Source: Synergistaceae bacterium UBA5827 (GTDB lineage: Bacteria > Synergistota > Synergistia > Synergistales > 79-D21). From it: DNA of 19,886 nt. Position 1 is the first letter of the stretch, and each line of letters starts with the position of its first letter. The stretch is from positions 650 through 20,535 of the forward strand of contig DJHE01000021.1 of assembly GCA_002432945.1 (NCBI GenBank), written 5' to 3'. The notes beneath the pieces were generated by a model. The model saw only the letters and a program-made list of their open reading frames with translations, searched no databases and was not told the origin of the DNA. Made by a program: the position numbers and the translations under genes. Positions 7,277 to 12,729 of this stretch are shown in pieces.

Positions 7277-7705
7277 GTGACAAACCAGGTCTTTCAGCTG
7301 GCAAACATCATTGTCATGGTGGCCACAACCCATCATAAGGGGATCAAGGCCCTTTTGAGGGAGGCGTCCGAACCCAGCGAGGAAGAGCTCGCTTGGATCC
7401 TAGATACACGGAGGATAGATTTCAAAAACGGCCCCAGCCTTGATCTTCAGGAGGCCTTGGCCCTCATAAAAGAAGCGGGAGGCTGGAAGGGCATCCAAAA
7501 TGCCGCAATAGAAGTGAAAGAGAAAGAACCTCTTCCCTGGAGACTTTTCGTTGAATGCGTCAGGTGGGTCGGGCATGGTAGCCGGCTAAACGGGACAAGT
7601 CATGTTCAGCGAATTGCGCAAATATTTCGAGTTTCAAACAGAACGGTCAGCAGGTGGAGAGGCGAAGTTCCGGTTCTTATCGCCAGGCTGGCTCTGATGG
7701 ATTGA
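7277..7705 (+). CDS. HTH protein, first of a tandem paralogous pair
   Basis: A 142-aa protein ending in a helix-turn-helix segment of about residues 112-142 (RIAQIFRVSNRTVSRWRGEV). The N-terminal region (HHKGIKALLREASEP) and the middle (AGGWKGIQNAAIEVKEKE, then FVECVRWVGHGSRLN) are found again in the next gene. Of the last 31 residues, 17 are identical between the two, so they arose by duplication. The start GTG 7277 sits behind GGAGGCGGAGGGGA. The architecture, with an N-terminal helical region and a C-terminal DNA-binding motif, is like that of small phage late-gene activators or sigma-like regulators, but no named family was recognised. Both are followed by a strong terminator and then by the repeat-array region, which could hold their binding sites (inference). 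Confidence 0.75.
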   Translation: MTNQVFQLANIIVMVATTHHKGIKALLREASEPSEEELAWILDTRRIDFKNGPSLDLQEALALIKEAGGWKGIQNAAIEVKEKEPLPWRLFVECVRWVGHGSRLNGTSHVQRIAQIFRVSNRTVSRWRGEVPVLIARLALMD

Positions 7706-7733
7706 AGGAATCGACTGACAGGGAGGTTGAAAA

Positions 7734-8210
7734 ATGTCTTCTTTCTCGGACCGTGCGAAGCTTGCCTTGCTTATAGAAACGCTTGTAACCATACACCCGA
7801 GGGGGTTGAAGATCCTGCTCGGAGAAGCGCCTAATCCTACATGCGAGGACCTCGCAGAGACTTTCTTCACGGCCCATGGGGAAGATCTGGGCGTACGAAT
7901 TCAGGTGAACCGAGATCGACAGGATGCGCTCAATCTTCTTTGCAAGGCTCAGGTCATCCAGGATCTCGTAGATCTGGCTGGGGGGTGGGAAGGTCTCCAG
8001 GCCGCTACCCGGGAAGTTAGGGAACTAGAGGCTTTAGCCTGGAACCTGTTCGCAGATAGCGTGCGGTGGGTCCATTGTGGCAGCAGGCTGAATAACGGAG
8101 GAGGACACGCAACGAGGATTGCAGAACGGTACAATGTCAGTGTTCGGACAGCGGTAAGGTGGCGCCAGGAAATTCCCAAGATTATCGCCAGGATCGCCAT
8201 GATGAGGTAG
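7734..8210 (+). CDS. HTH protein, second of a tandem paralogous pair
   Basis: A 158-aa paralogue of the preceding protein. It shares the order HPRGLKILLGEAPNP, AGGWEGLQAATREVRELE, FADSVRWVHCGSRLN and a C-terminal helix-turn-helix at about residues 128-158 (RIAERYNVSVRTAVRWRQEI). It is about 16 residues longer, mainly through an insertion between the first and second blocks that carries a charged segment (VRIQVNRDRQDALN). The start ATG 7734 follows GGGAGGTTGAAAA. The changed recognition residues (SNRTVSR in the first, SVRTAVR here) suggest the two copies bind different sites or act as a heteromer. It is the last gene of the operon, 25 bases before the terminator stem. Confidence 0.75.
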   Translation: MSSFSDRAKLALLIETLVTIHPRGLKILLGEAPNPTCEDLAETFFTAHGEDLGVRIQVNRDRQDALNLLCKAQVIQDLVDLAGGWEGLQAATREVRELEALAWNLFADSVRWVHCGSRLNNGGGHATRIAERYNVSVRTAVRWRQEIPKIIARIAMMR

Positions 8211-8235
8211 AAAGACGAGAGCCGCAACTTCGGTA

Positions 8236-8284
8236 GGTGCTTTGGACCCTCCAGAATGGGCCCAGAGCACCTTAACTTTTTTTA
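8236..8284 (+). terminator. Strong Rho-independent terminator of the rightward operon
   Basis: A 14-bp stem (8236-8249 with 8258-8271), with one wobble and one mismatch, has an 8-base loop and is followed by TTAAC and then seven T. It closes the 4561-8210 operon. Confidence 0.9.
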
Positions 8285-8625
8285 GGTTATACATTCATCC
8301 TCTTTCGCAAGGTTGAAGGGCTCTCAGTGGCTGTAGGCGAGTATTCCATTCCACTCGGGCACGGCAAAAGACGCAAAATACCATCTCCCGGCAGATACGG
8401 GGTCATGGCCCGAAGAATATTTCCTCATTTGGCAATAATTCCCCTGTTCCCAGGTAGAACACCCCCTAACTTTTTTCACTTCGAGTGGACTCCTACGCCC
8501 TCTTTCAAGCGATCTCCCCCTCGGGCCGTCCTAAGGACGGATATTCGCCACTGGGAAGCTGAATCCGGTTTTCAAGGGATGACTGTGGTTTCCCTAGTTC
8601 CTCCTCCTTCTTCTTCTAGTTTCTA

Positions 8626-8655
8626 GTGAAGGTGAAAGTAAAAGTGAAGGTGAAG
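8626..8655 (+). repeat. Hexanucleotide tandem repeat GTGAAG x5
   Basis: Five consecutive 6-base units: GTGAAG, GTGAAA, GTAAAA, GTGAAG, GTGAAG. It directly abuts the CTGACA motif array. All-purine except for the T, and not inside a credible gene. Confidence 0.85.
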
Positions 8656-8658
8656 GTA

Positions 8659-8714
8659 CTGACATCGCCCGACAGTCGGAAATGTCAGCTGACATGTCTG
8701 ACTGTCTGCTGACC
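8659..8714. repeat. Phased motif array R1 (CTGACA core)
   Basis: YYGAC-type motifs start at 8659 (CTGACA), 8669 (CCGACA), 8689 (CTGACA), 8698 (CTGACT) and 8709 (CTGACC), about one helical turn apart, with inverted copies at 8683 (TGTCAG), 8695 and 8703 (TGTCTG). The centre is a perfect 14-base palindrome, ATGTCAGCTGACAT (8682-8695). It looks like a cluster of protein-binding sites. Confidence 0.7.
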
Positions 8715-8924
8715 TCGTTGAAGTGGATCCCGAGATAAGCGGCCTATCCAAAATTGGACAGCCGTTGAGTATGCATCGAAATAAAAAACAAACTATGCGG
8801 ACATAGGGGTTTACCTGATAGACAAGAGGGGGTGGCAGTAGGAACATAATGAAAAATGAATATAACTCTTTTGATCGGAATTTTGAGAAGCGGCAGCCAT
8901 CGCAATCAAAGGAGGGATCCTGAG

Positions 8925-9278
8925 GTGAAAAAGCTCATTCTGCTGTTGCTTGGCCTTGTATTCTTGCTCCCTGCTGAGGCGCCGGCTTACTTCGATAGCG
9001 GGAATATCCCGGGTTACGATTGGCTGGAATTCGAGAACCTGAAGGTGGAGGACAACGGGCGGGTCACGGTCACCATCGAGAACAACTCGGACCGAATGGC
9101 GACCTTCCATGCGAAGATCCTCTATGCGGACATGTTCAATAACGTATTCGGGCACTCCTTGGTGGTCGTGGATGTTCCGGCGAAGGGAAGTGCCCTTGAT
9201 GTGGACTGGATAAAGGGGGATGTGAAAAAGTGCAAGCACGCTTCCCAGATCATCTGGAATGTGACCTATGCCCAGTAG
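8925..9278 (+). CDS. Small secreted protein, FxLYD-like beta domain
   Basis: A 117-aa protein from GTG 8925, chosen because AAGGAGGGATCC ends a few bases upstream and because this start gives a clean signal peptide: VKKLILLLLGLVFLLPAEAPA with likely cleavage before YFDSG. The frame continues 23 codons further upstream to ATG 8856, but that start has no ribosome site and would bury the signal peptide. The mature part (FENLKVEDNGRVTVTIENNS, then ATFHAKILYADMFNNVFG and VDVPAKGSA) has the alternating pattern of FxLYD-type immunoglobulin-like domains found in bacterial exported proteins. There is no lipobox cysteine. It stands alone between non-coding stretches, so it is probably cargo affecting the envelope or surroundings; its role is unknown. 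Confidence 0.75.
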   Translation: MKKLILLLLGLVFLLPAEAPAYFDSGNIPGYDWLEFENLKVEDNGRVTVTIENNSDRMATFHAKILYADMFNNVFGHSLVVVDVPAKGSALDVDWIKGDVKKCKHASQIIWNVTYAQ

Positions 9279-9309
9279 CGGGCGAGGCCATCCCTAGGAA
9301 TAATCCACC

Positions 9310-9369
9310 CGTTACGTTATGCGTTACGTCACCCGTTACGTCACCCGTTACGTAACGAATGACGTAACG
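9310..9369. repeat. Phased motif array R2 (12-bp iterons, CGTTACGT core)
   Basis: CGTTACGT starts at 9310, 9322, 9334 and 9346, an exact 12-base period; the units read CGTTACGTCACC with variation. The fourth copy is part of a perfect palindrome CGTTACGTAACG (9346-9357), and a further inverted copy lies at 9362-9369, again 12 bases on. This is the arrangement expected of iterons bound by a replication initiator or a cooperative regulator. Confidence 0.85.
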
Positions 9370-9468
9370 GGTTTTGGTGGCAAGGGAAGCCCTCTTGGGG
9401 TAGAGCCATATCGGGGAATCCTCAGGGATTACCTAGATCCCGTCATCTATCACCCGGGCTCTCACCGG

Positions 9469-9519
9469 ACGTCACTCGAACGTCACTGTGACGTCACCGG
9501 AACGTCACAACAACGTCAC
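9469..9519. repeat. Phased motif array R3 (11-bp iterons, ACGTCAC core)
   Basis: ACGTCAC occurs five times, starting at 9469, 9480, 9491, 9502 and 9513: an exact 11-base period with the 4-base spacer sequence not conserved. The third copy is inside the 10-base palindrome GTGACGTCAC (9488-9497). The same ACGTCAC heptamer also occurs twice within array R2 (9326 and 9338), so the two arrays may be read by the same protein. Confidence 0.88.
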
Positions 9520-9864
9520 ATCCTCGCTATCCTGTGTCGGGTCTTCCGAACCCGCTCAACTTGAGAGCCCAGCAGTTATCGACTTTTCCATGAATTGCCC
9601 GCTCGTTGCCCTCTTCCAGGTTGCAAATGTCGGCAGCTATGGCCGTTTGCGCTCCATTGAATTGGGAACTTTCTCCTGGGGGGGCACGCCTTTCGACGAC
9701 TCTGACAAGCGGGAAGACGTCTCAGGTAGTCCTATAAGGGTAGCTGAATCGCCGCCACTTTCGGGGAAACGGATGCTTCGAGAGGCCTCAAGCCTTGAGC
9801 CCGTGTTTTTTCGCTGCAAGGATCGGTTAATGCAAAACTGTTCCGACCGTCTCTTCCCCGCATT

Positions 9865-9895
9865 GATACAAGTATCTGATACATGTATGGGATAC
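9865..9895. repeat. Phased motif array R4 (GATAC x3, 13-bp period)
   Basis: GATAC starts at 9865, 9878 and 9891, an exact 13-base period. Each copy is followed by an inverted or palindromic partner: GATAC-AA-GTATC (9865-9876), the palindrome ATACATGTAT (9879-9888), then TACGTA. The array directly precedes the polypurine tract. Confidence 0.75.
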
Positions 9896-9896
9896 G

Positions 9897-9990
9897 TAGG
9901 GAGAGGGAAAGAGAAAGGGAAAGGGAGAGAGAAAGGGAGAGGGAAAGAGAAAGGGAAAGGGAGTGTGAGGGGAAGGGGAGGAGAGAACCA
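9897..9990 (+). repeat. Polypurine tract with 36-bp tandem repeat
   Basis: An almost pure G/A run of about 90 bases (pyrimidines only near 9896 and at 9964-9966). A block of about 29 bases beginning GGGAGAGGGAAAGAG occurs at 9899 and again at 9935, a 36-base period. Translations on either strand are low-complexity and not credible as genes. Such tracts can form triplex (H-DNA) structures or act as replication and transcription barriers. Confidence 0.8.
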
Positions 9991-10102
9991 CGAGGACGAA
10001 GAAAAAACTCTCTTTGAGTGGAAAGGCTTTGAAAAGCCTCAAAACCATCATGAACCAAGAACTTCAGTAAGAATCCGGAGAGGACTTCATGTAACGCAGG
10101 AG

Positions 10103-10124
10103 GACTCGGCGAAAATGCCGAGTC
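10103..10124. repeat. Perfect 8-bp hairpin
   Basis: GACTCGGC (10103-10110) and GCCGAGTC (10117-10124) flank the loop GAAAAT. No T-run follows, so it is not a typical terminator. It is the second of a series of hairpins in this region. Confidence 0.7.
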
Positions 10125-10205
10125 GGAATTCAACACGGTGCCGGAAGTTCGGGATGTGTCTGAAACGAAGTGAGAACGGCTAGGCGTGGCCTGTCTTCCA
10201 TTCAT

Positions 10206-10268
10206 CCAGGACGAAACGTTCGATGAGCCTTGATCGTCCTGGAGGAGATCCTCGTGCAGATCAAGGCT
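10206..10268. repeat. Two overlapping, mutually exclusive hairpins
   Basis: CCAGGACGA (10206-10214) pairs with TCGTCCTGG (10234-10242), and AGCCTTGATC (10226-10235) pairs with GATCAAGGCT (10259-10268). The right arm of the first overlaps the left arm of the second by two bases, and the second crosses its loop, so only one can form fully unless a pseudoknot is made. Such alternatives are typical of switching or origin-type structured nucleic acid. Confidence 0.65.
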
Positions 10269-10327
10269 GCCGGGTTATTAGAAAATGCCCCTGACTCCAG
10301 TCTAGCCTGACCCTTCAGCCAAAGAGG

Positions 10328-10377
10328 GGAACGTTCCGGGAACGTTCCTGCAACGTTGCAACAACGTTTCCGCAACG
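10328..10377. repeat. Phased motif array R5 (palindromic AACGTT, 11-bp period)
   Basis: AACGTT starts at 10330, 10341, 10352 and 10363, with a degenerate fifth copy (AACGGC) at 10374: an exact 11-base period. The first three units are complete 10-base palindromes, GGAACGTTCC (10328-10337), GGAACGTTCC (10339-10348) and GCAACGTTGC (10350-10359), each separated by a single base. An isolated AACGTT also lies in a hairpin loop at 10215-10220. Confidence 0.88.
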
Positions 10378-10457
10378 GCCCAGGACAGGGATAACGGAAT
10401 ACAAAGTCAGATTTAGAGAGGATGGGGCGTTGCCACCAGTCTTGAAAAATAAACCGA

Positions 10458-10491
10458 GTGAACTTTTGCAGCTGGCTAAAGTTCACTGTTT
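10458..10491 (+). terminator. Terminator-like hairpin
   Basis: A perfect 9-bp stem (GTGAACTTT at 10458-10466 with AAAGTTCAC at 10478-10486), with an 11-base loop, is followed by TGTTTTG. No gene precedes it on the plus strand, so if it terminates anything it is a non-coding transcript. Confidence 0.5.
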
Positions 10492-10605
10492 TGAACCCGC
10501 TTGGTTGGTCCGTGGAGAAAGAGGAAGCGAGACAGAGAGTCGAGTGGCCGGAACGGTTTGAATGCTCCCCCCTCGCTTCAGCCGCAGGTTGGGGAGAGTG
10601 ATTCC

Positions 10606-10635
10606 GTTAAGCCTGCTCGGGCAGATTTAACTTTT
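10606..10635 (+). terminator. Terminator-like hairpin
   Basis: GTTAA (10606-10610) with TTAAC (10627-10631) encloses CTGC and GCAG (10613-10616, 10621-10624) around a TCGG loop, followed by TTTT. As with the hairpin at 10458, no upstream gene explains it. It could end a structured RNA transcribed through 10.1-10.6 kb. Confidence 0.45.
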
Positions 10636-10718
10636 CGCCTTTCTATGTGATTTTCGGGGAAAAATGAGAAGGGGGAAAAGGGCATGAAGGTTCATGTTGA
10701 CAAGGTTTCATGGTCAAC

Positions 10719-10759
10719 CCGACTCACCACACACAATATAGATATGTGTGATAAGTCGG
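10719..10759. repeat. Long interrupted hairpin or operator-like dyad
   Basis: CCGACT (10719-10724) pairs with AGTCGG (10754-10759) and, after a symmetric 3-base internal loop, CACACA (10728-10733) pairs with TGTGTG (10745-10750). A second hairpin, GTTGAC with GTCAAC (10696-10701, 10713-10718), abuts it directly. They lie about 170 bases before the DUF3800 gene and could also be regulatory for it. Confidence 0.6.
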
Positions 10760-10929
10760 ACGAATTAACGCTTGGGAGGTTTTGTTGGTCGCTGGACAAT
10801 AGTGTTTGAAAGAGAGAGTATTTCACATTAGGGCTTTTGCGTGAGAGGCAGTGAGGAGAGTTTAGAAAGGCTGCCGAGTTAGGAAAAGATTGAATCAAGA
10901 ATCCGATTTTATGAGTGAAGGTGAAGTTC

Positions 10930-11796
10930 ATGACGGTCCCACGTTTATCATCCTGGCCAGACCATGTCGATTACTTGATGTTCGTGGATGAAAGCGGGAC
11001 TCGGGATATGTCTAAAATAGACCCTTGCTGGCCGATTCTTTCTCTTGCGGGCGTGATAGTAAGCAAGGAGGTTTATTTTACGAAAATCCAGAACGTTTTT
11101 TTAGATTTAAAAAAAACAGTCTGGCCTCCCGACGGGACTTTCGAATTTGCTCCAGGCGAGATGCGTCGGATTTGCTTCCATTGTAGGGACATGAGGATGC
11201 ATTCAGGGCCATTTAAAGATCTGACAAGGGAGCAAGTAAACCTTCTGGACGGGTCATTCCCCCAGGCTCTTAGGGATGCAGACTTCTTAACAATAGCTGC
11301 AATTGTTGATAAAAATAGAGTTCAAAGAAGGTATGGGGCAAGGGATCCTTATGATGATGCTTCAGCGTTTTTATTGGAGCGGTTTTGTTATTTCCTCTAC
11401 GAAAGGTATCACAGGGAAAGAAAGGGAAGAGGGGCTATTGTCTTTGAAAACAGGACCCCTGAGGATGACAAAGCGCTTTTTTCCTTTTTAAAGAGATGTC
11501 GGACCCATGGCACAAAGCGTGCCCTTGGCCTCAGTTGCGGCACTAACGACGGAGAGCTAATTGGGAGGCATATCCATTCATTTGGATGGCACCCGAAATG
11601 GGATGGAAATGGGAATGTGGTTTCTGGGCTTGAAATAGCAGACCATGTAGCCTGGCACATGGGAGCGTGGCACCTCAAGCAAACTGGTGCAAGGAATAAG
11701 CTGGGCATGAATCATGACATTCTTTGGAGCAAGCTTCGAAGGAGGCCGAATGGCAACCCACAGGGGTATGGATATACCGTGTTCCCCAGCAAATAA
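10930..11796 (+). CDS. DUF3800 protein (possible nuclease or accessory defence factor)
   Basis: A 288-aa protein with the hallmarks of the DUF3800 family. FVDESG appears near the N-terminus (D20, E21) after a beta strand, and a GLEIADHVAW motif lies at about residues 233-242. Between them are acidic and aromatic helices (DDASAFLLERFCYFLYER). The conserved acidic residues are thought to form a metal site of an RNase H-like fold in this family; activity is largely uncharacterised. ATG 10930 was chosen because AAGGTG lies 6 bases before it; the frame can extend to GTG 10915. The gene appears richer in A+T than the early operon and stands alone, which fits later acquisition as cargo. DUF3800 genes are often found on mobile elements and near defence genes, so a protective role is possible but unproven. 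Confidence 0.85.
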   Translation: MTVPRLSSWPDHVDYLMFVDESGTRDMSKIDPCWPILSLAGVIVSKEVYFTKIQNVFLDLKKTVWPPDGTFEFAPGEMRRICFHCRDMRMHSGPFKDLTREQVNLLDGSFPQALRDADFLTIAAIVDKNRVQRRYGARDPYDDASAFLLERFCYFLYERYHRERKGRGAIVFENRTPEDDKALFSFLKRCRTHGTKRALGLSCGTNDGELIGRHIHSFGWHPKWDGNGNVVSGLEIADHVAWHMGAWHLKQTGARNKLGMNHDILWSKLRRRPNGNPQGYGYTVFPSK

Positions 11797-11798
11797 AC

Positions 11799-11821
11799 AG
11801 GGCCTCCCAACTGGAGGCCCT
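11799..11821 (+). terminator. Hairpin after DUF3800 gene
   Basis: A perfect 9-bp stem (AGGGCCTCC at 11799-11807 with GGAGGCCCT at 11813-11821, loop CAACT) starts 3 bases after the stop codon. It lacks a T-run on the plus strand, so it may terminate inefficiently or protect the mRNA 3' end. Confidence 0.6.
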
Positions 11822-11959
11822 ACCGACCGAAGATATCAGTCTCGCCTTGCAGAGCCGCAACCCTGCAATTAGCAATAACATATACCCAAGATGCAGTTTG
11901 TCAAGCCCCCAAAAGTCCATACAAACCCAGTGATACCAAAGGATAACATAACGAATTCT

Positions 11960-11975
11960 TGTTTACGGGTAAACA
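11960..11975. promoter_or_regulatory. 16-base dyad, possible operator
   Basis: TGTTTAC (11960-11966), GG, then GTAAACA (11969-11975): perfect 7-base arms. The left half with its spacer, TGTTTACGGGT, recurs at 12210-12220, just before the second structured repeat copy. This suggests a common upstream element for the two repeat copies. Confidence 0.55.
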
Positions 11976-12013
11976 AAATAAAAACTATTACCCTCTTACG
12001 GGTGTTTTAGCCG

Positions 12014-12064
12014 TACGGGGTCCTTTCTGGACGTTTTAGCGTAGGGGTCGGCGAAGCCGTGGGG
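12014..12064 (+). repeat. Structured repeat, copy 1 (candidate small RNA)
   Basis: About 50 bases beginning TACGGGGTCC. The last 25 bases (12040-12064) are identical to 12239-12263. It can fold as GTCC-loop-GGAC (12019-12032) followed by CGGC-GAA-GCCG (12050-12060). A shorter related unit (GTTTTAGCCGTACGGGGTC) starts at 12003 and again, as GTTTTAGCGTAGGGGTC, at 12033, giving an internal period of about 30 bases. Confidence 0.6.
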
Positions 12065-12213
12065 GAATCCTAAATGAAAAACTCACGAATAGGTTATGAA
12101 GTTAAGGAATAGACAGGAGGGCCAGAGATAAAAAAGCCTGATGCCGACTGAACAGAGGGGATGGTGCCGGCCCTGCACTCTAGTCCCAATGAGCAAGGGA
12201 GCGCTTGGCTGTT

Positions 12214-12290
12214 TACGGGTCCTTCTGGGGCATAAAACCGTAGGGGTCGGCGAAGCCGTGGGGTTGGTCCGTCTAAAAATTATTTTTTTG
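12214..12290 (+). repeat. Structured repeat, copy 2, with T-rich end
   Basis: The second copy starts TACGGGTCC, is less similar in its first half and identical to copy 1 over 12239-12263. It is followed by a segment ending in a run of seven T (12282-12290), which resembles the 3' end of a terminated small RNA. It is preceded by TGTTTACGGGT, as in the dyad before copy 1. Confidence 0.55.
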
Positions 12291-12507
12291 GGGGTAACAA
12301 GTGACAATCCAGAAAAGCCTTACAAAAACTCTAAAACATAAGGCAAAACTGGGCGTTTTATGATCCTATGGCATCAATTAAAGGTAACAATGTCAGCTTT
12401 TTCACCGAATTTGACCGATTGGTTCTTATAACAATCACTATTCATGCTCAACTCCAGAGGAAACAGATGTAATGGCAACAATCGTGAATTCCGGGGAGGG
12501 AAGAGCA

Positions 12508-12681
12508 ATGAAAGAGCGTCAGCACAGGAAATACAAGTCTATTGCTGAGTGGGTCAAGGGGGAATGGCTCACCTTACAACCTTTTATCAGGGAGGCTGAA
12601 GAGCTGGGAAGGCAGATAGGGAGGGAGAGGGCGAAGCAAAAAGAGAAAGACCAGGAACGGGAGCAAAATTGCGCCGGTTAG
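12508..12681 (+). CDS. Small charged 57-aa protein
   Basis: A 57-aa protein from ATG 12508, preceded at proper distance by GGGGAGGG; the frame extends to ATG 12472 without a ribosome site. It is very rich in Lys, Arg and Glu, with a helical second half (REAEELGRQIGRERAKQKEKDQERE) likely to form a single helix or coiled coil, and a SIAEWVKGEWL segment before it. No family was recognised. It is convergent with the AlpA-like gene and ends at a shared terminator, which supports a real transcript. Confidence 0.55.
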   Translation: MKERQHRKYKSIAEWVKGEWLTLQPFIREAEELGRQIGRERAKQKEKDQEREQNCAG

Positions 12682-12683
12682 AT

Positions 12684-12720
12684 AAGGGGGAGTATCCAGA
12701 TCTGGACACTCCCCCTTCCT
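12684..12720. terminator. Bidirectional terminator between convergent genes
   Basis: A 10-bp stem (AAGGGGGAGT at 12684-12693 with ACTCCCCCTT at 12708-12717) encloses the palindrome TCCAGATCTGGA after one mismatch. T-rich bases follow on the right and TTAT follows on the minus strand. It separates the 57-aa gene from the leftward AlpA-like gene. Confidence 0.85.
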
Positions 12721-12729
12721 TCTAGCGGC

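Larger units (their letters stand above)
8285..8924. other. Non-coding stretch with hairpins, hexamer repeat and phased motif array
   Basis: No credible gene was seen in these 640 bases. They contain a 15-base palindrome (CCGTCCT-A-AGGACGG, 8526-8540), a pyrimidine-rich run near 8596-8617, the GTGAAG hexamer repeat (8626-8655), a CTGACA motif array (8659-8714) and a hairpin at 8740-8764 (CGGC and TCCAA pairing with TTGGA and GCCG). The last bases before 8925 hold the ribosome site of the secreted-protein gene. The two or three open frames are short, lack ribosome sites and run through the repeats. Confidence 0.6.
9279..10929. other. Long non-coding region rich in phased repeats and hairpins
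   Basis: About 1,650 bases without a credible gene. The open frames present are made of repeat translation (RYVTRYVTRYVT, KEKGKGREKGRG, or LSLSLS on the other strand) and lack ribosome sites. The region contains motif arrays R2 (9310-9369), R3 (9469-9519), R4 (9865-9895) and R5 (10328-10377). It also holds a polypurine tract (9897-9990) and hairpins at 10024-10039, 10103-10124, 10206-10242, 10226-10268, 10458-10486, 10565-10596, 10606-10631, 10696-10718 and 10719-10759. An origin of replication, a partition site, or a long structured RNA are candidate explanations. Confidence 0.6.
11797..12507. other. Non-coding stretch with duplicated structured repeat
   Basis: No credible gene. The stretch holds the hairpin after the DUF3800 gene, a 16-base dyad at 11960-11975, two copies of an approximately 50-base structured repeat (12014-12064 and 12214-12263), a T-rich segment (12275-12290) and an inverted repeat GCCTTA with TAAGGC at about 12319-12346. 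Open frames here cross the repeats and lack ribosome sites. Confidence 0.6.

Noticed and set aside
8327..8626. 99-codon open frame after the operon terminator
   Set aside because: No ribosome site, irregular composition, and it lies across palindromes and a pyrimidine-rich run.
9310..9519. Possible CRISPR array
   Set aside because: Units are 11-12 bases with spacers of 4 or fewer bases; no cas gene is present.
9732..10205. Minus-strand open frame with a long Leu-Ser repeat, and the plus-strand frame with Lys-Glu-Gly repeats
   Set aside because: They are translations of the polypurine/polypyrimidine tract, have no ribosome site, and cross several hairpins and repeats.
12003..12290. Type III toxin-antitoxin RNA repeats
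   Set aside because: Only two well-separated copies, and no ToxN-like gene is adjacent.
12141..12341. 66-codon open frame over the second structured repeat
   Set aside because: No ribosome site, and its content is set by the repeat; a structured RNA explains the conservation better.
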